Part shown: positions 11,988 through 21,600 of the stretch, in pieces
Position numbering within the stretch: the first letter of the stretch is position 1
Layout: each line of letters begins with the position of its first letter
Assembly: GCF_963678635.1 (NCBI RefSeq)
Contig: NC_087068.1
Location: 17,428,027 to 17,492,026 of the forward strand
Length of the DNA: 64,000 nucleotides
DNA from: Symsagittifera roscoffensis
Taxonomy: Eukaryota > Xenacoelomorpha > Acoela > Convolutidae
Reading direction: 5' to 3'
Notes under the pieces: generated by a model
Seen by the model: the letters and a program-made list of their open reading frames with translations, nothing else
The model's database searches: none
Told to the model about the DNA's origin: nothing
Position numbers and translations under genes: made by a program

Positions 11988-12325
11988 AAATGATACCCCT
12001 CCGGATTGGCGCAAATAGGACCCTTCCGGACCGTCAGAATATGGACCCCTCCGGATTGGGACCCCTCGGAATTAGCAACTATAAGACCCCTCCGGATTCG
12101 GACCCCTCCGGTTTTGTGGAAAGTAGACCCCTCCGGATTCGGACCCCTCCGACTTTGAAAAATTTCGACCCCTCCGGATTGGGAGCCCTTAGCTCTGTCA
12201 AAGTAGCTTTTTGTAGTTTTCTTAATTTCAGCTTGTACCCCTCCGGATACGTTCTGCGTAGCTTTTATGCTGTTTGAATTAACTGGGAAGGGTATAGGGT
12301 CCTTTCCTAGACCCCTCCGGATTGA
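11988..12325. repeat. Interspersed ACCCCTCCGGATT motif cluster in the element 1 leader
   Basis: About ten copies of CCCCTCCGGAT or one-base variants occur within 340 bases at irregular spacing. More copies occur near 12530, 12878, 13345, 13590 and 13613, and one lies in the family A LTR near 14655. The copies differ in their flanks, so this is a repeated motif, not a simple tandem array. Confidence 0.75.
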
Positions 12326-14158
12326 AGTTAAGGCACTTATTTGACAATTCACACTAACGGTGAAGGGTCTTATTACTTGCCTAATTTCGACTCTATTATG
12401 GTTGTCTTGTGCCTTCAGCCTTCCCTTTTTGTCTAGAACTGTCCTAAGTCACTTAGTTCAATCGCTATCAACTTTTGGTAGGGGTATAAGGGTTTTTCAG
12501 AAAAATTTATAAAACGTGAAGGGTGTACCCCTCCGGATTTGTGTAATTTGCTAAAAACAATCTCAAAAAATTTTCTCTCTCGCTTTTCCGAAAAATTTCT
12601 GATCCTATTAGTAAGCTCAGCTAATTTCTGATCTATTGGTACCAAGATCAACTCGATATGATCAGTAGTTCCAAAGTTATTAACCAAAACGTCTTTTTTC
12701 CGAACTCAAAAATTTTCTCTCTTATAGGTTCCGCCTAACTTTTTCCGCAAATCTGGTCCTTTCGACCTAAAAATTATTGATCCGAGCTCAAGAGGCCTAT
12801 ACTCTTCTAGTTCAATGCAAAAGACCCGATCTAAAACGCTTTTGTAGAAAAAATTTGGGAAAAACTATGCTACCTGGACCCCTCCGGATTGATGAATCCA
12901 CCAAATCAAACACGTTATGTTCGATATCTCTGCAACCCGGCAGGCTTTCGGGTAGCGGGTTTGAAAACTCGTAGATTCACTAGTGGACGTTGTCCAAACA
13001 ACTATTTTTACTGTCCTAACTCAAAAATTTCAAAAAATTTTCTGATTTTTTAGCGTTTCTTACTATCAAAAAATGGGAAAATTTGGTTTTTGGTACCAAA
13101 CTAGTTCCAACCACTTCTGAACTAAAGTTAACCGGTTCTGCTTATTACAGTAGTGCAGTTACGATGTAACACACTAACTTAGCGCTTTTTTCCGTTTCAA
13201 AAAATATCGATATCTCAAAAATCGCGACTTGTGGGGGGATCAAAATATCGCTATTTTGACCCTAAAAACCGGTCAGTTCTCGTTGTTTTTGGCTGAAAAT
13301 CGATATAAGACTATTAATATAGGCTATATAAGTAATAATATTAGGAATACTATACCCCTCCGGGTTTGTTTAATCTCCGAATTAAGGTGCTTAACTCGGA
13401 TATTCGCAGTTCGGTGAAGGGTCACTACAGTGCAGCACTGTCGAGCCCCCCACAGATTACTATCCTACTTTTTGTACCAAAAGGGATACAAAACTTGTTA
13501 ACGATACCCAACAGTCGATTGTAGTTGTCGTTGAGCCTCTTCCTGTTGTTCCCTGTACTGCTTGCCGGATCGGTCTTCACCCAAGACCCTTCCGAATTGA
13601 GCGCAAATCAGCTGACCCCTCCGGATTGAGCGCAATTTATCATTAACGTGCTTAAATGCTCAAATAACCCTACAGTACAAGCCTCACAAACGGGCTACTA
13701 AATTGATCGTAACGATCCTGACTGATATAAATGCCTGTAACAACAATATATCTATCAACAACAAACGGGGGGTTGAATCACATCTTGTCTGGGGGGATGA
13801 TTTCTACTGATTTTTTACTTTTTTACTGTTTTTGGTTTTTTCGGTTATTTTTTATGTTTTTTGTTTTTCTTGGGTACTATACTACTTTTTGTTTGGTTTT
13901 ACTTATCTCTTTAAATGTTTTTGGTCACCAACCGCTCAGGGGACGAGGGGACGGCCGATCCCCCCACCCTTCCTGGTTCGTGAATTTTCGGTCTTAACTA
14001 GGTTAAAAAACTATTCACGGCAATTCGGAAGGCCTCCGCGTTCCGAACTACCCTTCCGCCCCGGCGGTTTAGGCCTATTAAGGGCGTTAATGTGAGCATC
14101 CGCTCGGCGCGGAGTGCTCGTTAACGGTTCTGCCGGTCATGATGTTAAAAAAGAATAA

Positions 14159-14173
14159 CACCCAGGAGCGCCA
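14159..14173 (-). promoter_or_regulatory. Primer binding site (element 1)
   Basis: On the minus strand TGGCGCTCCTGGGTG begins with TGG, the complement of a tRNA CCA end. It lies 12 bases inside the 5' LTR edge. The same 15 bases occur at the same place in element 2 (39286-39300), although the surrounding leaders differ. The primer tRNA was not identified. Confidence 0.7.
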
Positions 14174-14185
14174 TAAAAACATACA

Positions 14186-15106
14186 TGTAACATTCGCCCG
14201 GAAGATACATATCGACGGATAACAAAACTAAGTCTTAAGACGACTGGCTAGCGTCTAAACAAAGCTTCGCATGTTTTTCACCGTCTCTACCAAGCCAGTA
14301 CTTTTCGGTGGTCCTTTCTAACATCGGGTCGACAAAAACGTTACTATTCTTCGGCTTCGACCAGAACGCTCAAATTAACTAGATTACATGCAAAAATAGT
14401 GAGCTCATGGCTGGGTCTCAGTATCCCCAGACCACGAGGTCACTCCTAAAAACAGGGCTACTACTTATTATATTACTATTGTTTTTGTTCAGTAGATAAA
14501 AATCATCATCTCCATCGAAGATGGATCAACCCTTTCCCCCAACTCCTAGCACCTCATCCTTGTCAAAACTAATCAAAATATCAGTTAAATTCAAGTCAGG
14601 ACATGACAGGATGCTAAAGTTCAATACAAGTTCATAAAAGTCCACGTCCCGAGACCCTTCCGGATTCTTGAATCCGATGAATCAAGCTTCTTAATATCCA
14701 GTTCACAATAACTCGGAAGGCTGGGTTTTACCCTTCACCGTTGCTCGCAACGGCCTTGCAACTATTGTAACAGCACAATAGTTGCAACTCGGAACGTCCT
14801 CTGCTGTTCGGTAGTTCGTTGTTGTTTTTTAGTCTCGATTTCGTACTGTTCGTAATCGCAGATAAAAGTTGTTCTGTTTCTTTCTGCTATTTTAGCTAAA
14901 ATGGCCGTCTCTGACGTTTCTCAGAAATATGACGTCATAATTCGAATTTTTAAAAATTAGAATTCCAGAATCTTCTAGCCTTCACCGTTTGGCTAATCGT
15001 TCAAATAACGTCCTTATCCGTTCTAAATCGCCAATCCGGAAGGTTCACTGCTAAAATCCTGAATTCTGCAGAGACTGCATTTTGGCCATTCTGGTCGAAT
15101 GTCACA
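14186..15106 (-). repeat. 5' LTR of element 1 (family A)
   Basis: In plus-strand reading this 921-bp sequence starts TGTAACATTCGCC and ends CGAATGTCACA. Its ends match the inverted 926-bp LTR of element 3 (16016-16941), which is bounded by a polypurine tract, so the ends are well defined. It contains a 13-bp-stem hairpin at 14756-14787. Confidence 0.88.
14756..14787. other. Conserved hairpin in LTR family A
   Basis: TTGCAACTATTGT is followed by a six-base loop and its exact complement. The copy in element 3 (16339-16370) keeps both arms but has a different loop. Confidence 0.7.
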
Positions 15107-15834
15107 CAGCTTAAAGGCCACTACCAAAATACCCCCCCACTCTAGAAATAAAAACGTCCCCATACTTAGGTCTCGAAATACCCAAAATACATGAACGCCG
15201 TTAAAAACCGGGTCGGAACAATCCGCTTAGTTACTTTTTATTGGACAGTGGAACTTTGATCCATTTCAGATGGATCAACCTAAAACTCGCCTTATCTCAA
15301 CATAACTATCATAGAATACACTCGAGAAATTTAATTTGAGAACTCACATGTCGATGCACTTGAGTATGAGGAATAACTAAAAGATAAGCAGCTTGAGAAC
15401 TAAATAATATAACTGAATAAGTTTGATGCTAATTAGTTTTAACAACAAAAGTAAGTTCTGTCTCAAGAATCAAAGTTTCTGAATGAACCATTGGGACACT
15501 CGAGTTGTCCACTCTTCCATTGAATGTTCACTCCTTTCCGTTTGAATAGTCGTCCTTTCTCAAGTCTGTATTCTATTCTCCTGTTTTCAGGATAAGACAG
15601 CTCTACTCTCTGATTATTTCGTATCGAGAAATTGCGAATAGCAATTTCCTGTCTTTTTCTTGAGTAGTTTCCCGCAATTGTTAATTCGGTCGTTCTGACT
15701 TTTCACTTTTTGTTTTCAGTTGGTTCGAGAAAACTGAGCATGACTGACTCCATTCGAAATTTTCAAAATCAAAACTTCACTCCAAAATTACGCGTTTCTC
15801 AAGGTCAAACCTCCAGACATGACCGACTGGCACA
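15107..15834 (-). repeat. Right portion of a family B LTR (element 0)
   Basis: These 728 bases align end to end with 17497-18223, the last 727 bases of the element 2 LTR, ending in GACTGGCACA. The first 158 or so bases of the LTR are missing because element 1's LTR ends exactly here. The simplest reading is that element 1 inserted into this LTR. No polypurine tract follows the CA end, so this would be the outer (5') LTR of a minus-strand element whose remainder lies left of the window. Confidence 0.75.
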
Positions 15835-16003
15835 AATGAAAGAGTTTGAAGGCTACAGTGATGTGGTATGATGCCAATTATATTCTGCAGTGAGTCGATG
15901 TGACGTGGATAAAAGTAATTTCGTGCATTTTGTAAATTCTGTTCGATGACACTGTATCTATTTTACGAACATTGCGTGATTCAATGAGGACATTGACCGG
16001 ACT

Positions 16004-16015
16004 GTCCGGGGAGTA
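16004..16015 (+). promoter_or_regulatory. Polypurine tract of element 3
   Basis: GTCCGGGGAGTA directly precedes the LTR's TGTGAC. It is identical to the tract beside element 2's 3' LTR. Confidence 0.7.
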
Positions 16016-16941
16016 TGTGACATTCGACCAGAATGGACAAAATGCAATCTCTGCAGATTTCGAATTTTTAGCAGTGAACCTTCCGAGTTAATGATTTTGA
16101 AGGATTAACGACGTTATTCGGATGATTAGCAGAACGGTGAAGGTCAGGATATTCCCGTATTTTAAAATTTTAAATTTTCGAAGTGATGACGTAACATTTC
16201 TGAGAAACGTCAGAAACGGCCATTTTGGCAAGAGAAGCTGAAAAGCAACAGAACAACATTAGTTGCGATAGCAAGAAGAACAAAAATTGTGATAGAAAAA
16301 CGACAACGAATCGCGGAATTGACAGAGAACGTTCCGAGTTGCAACTATTGTGTCGCTACAATAGTTGCAAGGCCGTTGCGAGCAACGGTGAAGGGTGGAA
16401 GACAGCCTTCCGGGTTACGGAGAAGTCAAGTTTAACGTGCTTGATTCAGTGGATTCAAGAATCCGGAAGGGTTTCGGGACTGAGACTTTTATCCTTTTAC
16501 ATAAACTTTTAGCTTCCTGTCATGTCCTTATTTGAATTTAATTAACAACTGGATTCATTTTGATAAGGATGAGAAGCTAGGAGTCTGGGGAAAGGGTTGA
16601 TCCATCTTCGATGGAGATGATGATTTTTATCTACTGAACAAAAACAATAGTAATATAGTAAATAGTAGTAACCCTGTTTTTAGGAGTGACCTCGTGGTCT
16701 GGGGATACTGAGACCCAGCCATGAGCTCACTATTTCTGCATGTAATCTAGTTAATTTGAGTGTTTTGACCGAAGCCGAAAGCAGTAACGTTTTTGTCGAC
16801 CCGATGTTAAAAAATACCACCGAAAAGTACTGGCTTGGTAGAGACGGTGAAAAGCATATAAAGCTCTGTTTAGACGTTGCCAGTCGTCTTAGGACTTAGT
16901 TTTATTTTCCGTCGATATGTATCTTCCGGGCGAATGTTACA
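16016..16941 (+). repeat. 3' LTR of element 3 (family A)
   Basis: This 926-bp LTR is the reverse complement relative of 14186-15106, with many substitutions and small indels. The two therefore come from different, older insertions and form a large imperfect inverted repeat. It carries the same stem-loop at 16339-16370. Confidence 0.85.
16339..16370. other. Conserved hairpin in LTR family A (element 3 copy)
   Basis: Its 13-bp arms are identical to those at 14756-14787. The six-base loop differs. Confidence 0.7.
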
Positions 16942-17338
16942 AAGAGCCCTGTTCCTGTTATGAAGAGAGCCGAAAGGAACAAGAGAGAAGGATCAAAAAC
17001 AGTCGATAGGAATATGTTAGCTTAATTAGCTTAATCAATTGAAATCCTGTTGTAGCCTGATGAGTCAATTCCCCTTGTTAATCTTTATTGGAAAAATAAA
17101 TCTTTTCTTCGCTTTATTTTTTTGTAAGCATTCCCTGTACAAATCTGTAAATCTATGTTTTCTTTTTAATTAAATTGAAGTTGGTTTTAATTAAATTGAA
17201 AATTTTTTTAATTAAAATTTTTTAAATATTTAAAATTGAAGTTGGTTGAGCCCTGATGCATCATGAATTGGTTCTCGAGATTTCTCTATCTCAGACCGAA
17301 TCAGTTACAAGCCTAATTTTGTAGTGGCTATGTTTTGC
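16942..17338. other. AT-rich spacer between element 3 and element 2
   Basis: No gene is visible. It is probably host DNA that received element 2. It contains short repeats of TTAATTAAA and GAAGTTGGTT near 17165-17245. Confidence 0.5.
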
Positions 17339-18223
17339 TGTAACATTCGTCTACTACAGTCACACATGAGGCTTAAGAAAAATAGGCCCTATAACCACTG
17401 GCTCAAGGGTCAGGGACACTATCTCTTGTGTTTTTCTACCTCAAGAACGGTCGGAGCCAGTTCGGTTCGCTTGTGACATGAGACTACGACCCGTTACAGC
17501 TTAAAGGCTACTACTAAAATATCCCCCCACTCTAGAATTAGAAACGTCCCCATACTTAGGTCTCTAGATACCCAAAATACATGAACGCCGTTAAAAACCG
17601 GGTTGGAACAATCCGTTAGGTTACTTTTTATTAGACAGTGTAACTTTGATCCATTTCAGATGGATCAACCTAAAACTCGCCTTACCTCAACATAACAATT
17701 GTAAAACACACTCTAGAAATTTAAATTAAGGACTCACATGTTGATGCGCTCAAGCACAGGAAGTAATTAAATGGGTGAGCAACTCTAGAATTAACTAAGG
17801 TAACTAGATAAATTCAATGTTTATCAGTTTGAATGGTAAGGGTAAGTTTGAACTCAAGAACGAAGTTTTATGTGGACCATTGGGACACTCAAGCTGTCCA
17901 CCTTTCCGTCGAAGGTTCACTCTGGTCCAGTTCGAATAATTACTCTCTCGGGAATACTCTGTCTTCTATTTCAGATAGGACAGCTCTACTCTTGTTCACT
18001 ATGATGGAAATTGCGAATAGCAATTTCCCACTCGTTTTTATCTGACAACTTTCCCGCAATTGTTCTAAAATTGTTCTCCTTTCTTTTTCTGATTTTCAGT
18101 TATCGCGAGAAAATCGTGCATGACATGTTCCATTCGAAATTTTGAAAAATTAAATTTCACTACAAAATCAAGTGTTTTCTGCTCTTCTCAAGGTCAAACT
18201 TCCAAATATGACCGACTGGCACA
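17339..18223 (-). repeat. 3' LTR of element 2 (family B)
   Basis: In plus reading it runs TGTAACATTCGTC...GACTGGCACA, 885 bp, matched by 39312-40196. It carries a hairpin GGAAATTGC-GAATA-GCAATTTCC at 18006-18028, also present in the element 0 LTR near 15628-15648. Confidence 0.93.
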
Positions 18224-18235
18224 TACTCCCCGGAC
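18224..18235 (-). promoter_or_regulatory. Polypurine tract of element 2
   Basis: On the minus strand GTCCGGGGAGTA abuts the 3' LTR's TGTGCC. This is the expected plus-strand priming site, and its ten-base core recurs inside pol. Confidence 0.7.
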
Positions 18236-18652
18236 TCGAGATCGATGTCCTCATCGCGTGCTGTCTTCTGCCAGTGAGTCCCAGAAAACCGAGTGTTGCT
18301 CAAGATACAGTGCCAGTGGTCATTTACAGAAGTTTGCAGCAGACTTAAGATTATCTACACCCCAAAATTCACGACCATTTAAAATTTTCACACTATTGCT
18401 AAACAGCAACCAAAATCTGCATTTACCTGCACCTTTGAATTTTCGCTTTTCAAGCCAATCACTTTAAAATCTCTTTTGTCCTATTCAATCAGGAAATTGT
18501 CATGCAGCATTTCGATTTATATAATAGATATAGTATATTAGTAACAATATTTGCTTTGTTAAAATTTCTTTTTCGTGAATCCAAGTTTCACTCGGATCCA
18601 CGCTCAAGCCCCCCTTCCCTCTCAAGACTCAAGATCCATCCGATTTGCCCAT
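18236..18652 (-). other. 3' untranslated region of element 2
   Basis: 417 bases between the ORF3 stop and the polypurine tract, with no coding signal. An ATGTCCTCAT block just inside the tract is shared with element 3. Confidence 0.6.
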
Positions 18653-21600
18653 TCATCTCGTGCTCTTCGCCTTGGAGGTACTGCATCCTGAAGTGCTAGA
18701 TGCGGCAAACTGTCTCAACAGTTCCTCTTCATCATCGGAACTAATCACAATCTCCTCCCAAGCCTTCAGCTGTTCATAGGATCGCATCCATTCCCTCTGC
18801 TCCTGCAATCTCTTTGCTTGGTTGGGTAGTGCCTTCACCCTAGCTTCTCGGTTCAAGCAAAAGGAGTTGTGCAGGCTCAAGCTCACGTTCTTCGCCAGGT
18901 CTTCCTCTAGTATCGACTCCCTCGCTTTGGTATTGTCTCTAGACATCTTACCCACTCTCTTCCATCCCGTCGTGATCGCATTACGATGGGTTAGCAGGGG
19001 TCTCTTGAAAGCTTCCGGCCCAATCTCGGCCTGGAACTGTCGATACTCCTTTTGATGTTTTCTCATGTGATCTTTCGTTGCCCTGTACAGCCAAGACGTC
19101 AGTGTCGCCCGAAACCATGGAAAGTACCTCAAGCGACTCCATACGTGCCTGACTTCCGTCGGTATGGCGAATACTTTGCACGCAGTCTCAAACAACTCGA
19201 GTCTCCTGCTGTAGTCTATCGCGTATATTGACTCAGCCGTTGGCGTCGTCGCCTCCCGATACTTCGTTATATTCTCTTCTATCCATCTCAGAGCTAACAT
19301 CGTACTCACTACTAAGAGCGTCACCTTCTGCCGGTGATCCGGTAGTCCGATCGACCGAATCTCTTCCACATCCCACACCAGGCAAAGGTTCTTGTGATCT
19401 GGATACCACACCGTTTGTGCCAAACAGTGGCATGGGCATTCCCCATGAGAGATCTCAATGCTCCTGAGATTACGCTCCCCTGAGGCTTCCAAGAGAGGCT
19501 CAAGCTCCATCATTTTCTCGTGCATCGTGTCGTTGTCTTCCAGGTTCGGAGTACTTCCCACAGGTTTCCTGATCACGTTTTGTCTCTCGTGATCGCTTGT
19601 GTTTTCTCCTTCCAACTTCAGAAGATCTTCTCCCCAGATTTCGCTTAAGTCATCTCTCAATTCTTTTGGTACTGTCCCTTTGATTTTTCTCAACAACTTG
19701 TGCGAGTGATTCGACATCCGAGCCAACCTCACGCACTTGGGCACTGAGAAGGCCTTGTCCACCAGTATTCTCTGGCTGGACACTTCCACCATCGCCATGT
19801 GTAGCGGGTAGTGACTTCCGCACAAGTTGGCCATCATTGACCCTATCAGCGATTTCGCGTTCAATGGCAAGCCATAAGCTTCGCTCAGGGGAAATCCCAT
19901 TTCCGCCTCAAGACCAACTTTCCAGCTCCGGATGTGTTTTTGAGTCACCTGCAACACCCCGGGCCATGATTCTACGCTCAACGCCGTCACTAAATGATGT
20001 TCAGACTCCAGTCTCTCCAGTGCCTGCAGACCACACATTCTCGAGAAGAATCCGAGAGCTGTCGCTATATTCACCGTGGTTCTCGCGTAACATTCCGCTA
20101 TTATTTGCACTTCACTTTTCTCCCTTTCTGTGATGTCTTCGAACCAAGTGACCAGGTCTTCTTTTTGAAACGACAGTATTCTGACGCATGACCGTCCATC
20201 GCAGATGTGCTCTCCGTTCCCACACGTCGAATCCAGACAGCTACCAGGCTCCAATTTCTTTGCTGACCCGGGGTCGCTCGTCCTTTCGCTTGGCTCTTGC
20301 ATCTGGGGTGTGATTAGCTTATGTAGCACACTCAACTTCGCCAGATCTTCATCTTCCGTTGGTGCTAACCTCACTCGCTCGGTGGTTTCCTCGATTAGAC
20401 TCGCATGGGGATGTGGACACCAGGAGGGTCTTAGTAGCTTCCATATCACTCCCAAGTTCGTGGTTAACAAGCCATCTCCACCGCCCATGTTCACTTCAAC
20501 TCTCTTGTTTGAGCGCGGTATGCTCATCACCTCTGGTGTTTTCTCAAGAATCAGGCCCAGGCTCGGCCCCTCTTTCTCCACCGCGTCTATCTCCATTATC
20601 CTTTCTGTCCAAAACTTCAGTAGCTCCGCTACCTCATGGTTTCTGTGGGCTCCTCCAGCTTCCGAGTCTAAGAAGGGATTGTAGGCTATTCCCATCACTC
20701 CAGACACATATTGGTATTCCCCCTTCTCACTGAGTCTCGAGTACTGTTCTGACGAGGCCAGGTTACGGTGAACATCATGTTCTTCCTCGAACTTCTTATT
20801 AGAGAACCTCCGTACCTCGTCCAGCTTTCGATGGTTCTCTAAGGATAGTCTGGAACCATCTTCTTTCTCTATTCCTGTACTCTGATATACGTTCAAGATG
20901 ATCGTTGAGACTCTTCTCTCCATGGTCTTACTTCCACTTGCTCTCTGGTGGCATGCCAGGATGGTGCTATCAGACATCATTGACATTGTCCATCTCAAGA
21001 AACATGTGGCATCTTTTCTCCTAGCCAGGCTCAAGCCTGAATTGTCCCTGGCCACGTGTTGCATCAGTGCCTGATACACCTCTAGCTTCTTGCTTCCCAA
21101 CTTCAGCCTGTCATACGAGGTCAATGTCTCCAACTCTATTCCCACCAGACTCCAGGTGAACATTAATTGTCCCGCAGTTCTAACGAAGGGATTCGCCATT
21201 AGTGGCGGTGCTGATGAGGATGTTCTCATCGCCTCTTCAAAATGATCCTTCAACAAACTCTGCCAGGACCTCTTCAGATGACTTGCCATCTCTATCTTAT
21301 TAACCTCGGCTTTTTGCTGGGTGGCCCAATTGCGTCGCCTGCGAGCTATTCCACTGTCCAACTTCTTCAAGCAGTCCTCCATTTCCTTCAATGTTTCGAG
21401 GGCCACCCACCACGTCCGGGAAGTGTTCCTCGTCTTGTTCCTCTCCAATGGATCACTCGTCACTTGTTTGCCCATGTCCTGATGTGCCTTCGAGATCCAT
21501 TCTTTGCCGATCTCCACTTCCCCTACCTGTCCGTTCGTTGAACCTCTCTTCACGTTTACCTTCTGAGGCTTGAAGTCTTCTTCTGACGTAGAACTGGTGG

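Larger units (their letters stand above)
11211..14185 (-). other. 5' leader of element 1
   Basis: This stretch of about 3 kb between the 5' LTR and gag has no supported coding sequence. It holds many short motifs of the form ACCCCTCCGGATT, a plus-strand T-rich block (13800-13880), a palindrome GATCGTAACGATC near 13704, and the primer site. Element 2's leader has a comparable T-rich block and a related GATCGAAACGATC palindrome at similar distances from its primer site, but a different repeat array. Confidence 0.7.
1..15106 (-). mobile_element. Element 1: giant Ty3/gypsy-like LTR retrotransposon, 3' part outside the window
   Basis: Read on the minus strand, the order is 5' LTR (14186-15106), tRNA primer site, leader of about 3 kb, gag, protease-RT-RNase H, integrase plus macro-like domain, then the beginning of ORF2, which runs off the left edge. 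Domain order PR-RT-RH-INT is that of Ty3/gypsy elements. By eye the RT region is about 90% identical in protein to element 2 (17339-40196), while the LTRs and leaders are largely unrelated. By analogy with element 2, the SGNH domain of ORF2, all of ORF3 and the 3' LTR should lie to the left of the window. Two in-frame TAA codons (3804-3806 and 8562-8564) interrupt a frame that is continuous in element 2, so this copy is probably no longer fully functional. Confidence 0.9.
15835..16941 (+). mobile_element. Element 3: truncated 3' end of a plus-strand family A retrotransposon
   Basis: A 181-base internal stub (15835-16015) ends in a polypurine tract and is followed by a full family A LTR in plus orientation. 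The stub shares blocks with the region inside element 2's 3' LTR (a common ATGTCCTCAT segment on the opposite strand). The remainder of the element was presumably displaced by the insertion of element 0. Confidence 0.75.

Noticed and set aside
14186-15834. A single 1649-bp LTR
   Set aside because: The related LTR at 16016-16941 ends at the position equivalent to 15106 directly beside a polypurine tract, and the remainder matches the family B LTR, so two LTRs are joined.
17833-18045. A 70-aa ORF repeated identically at 39806-40018
   Set aside because: It lies inside both LTR copies on the antisense strand of the element. Its identity is explained by the LTRs.
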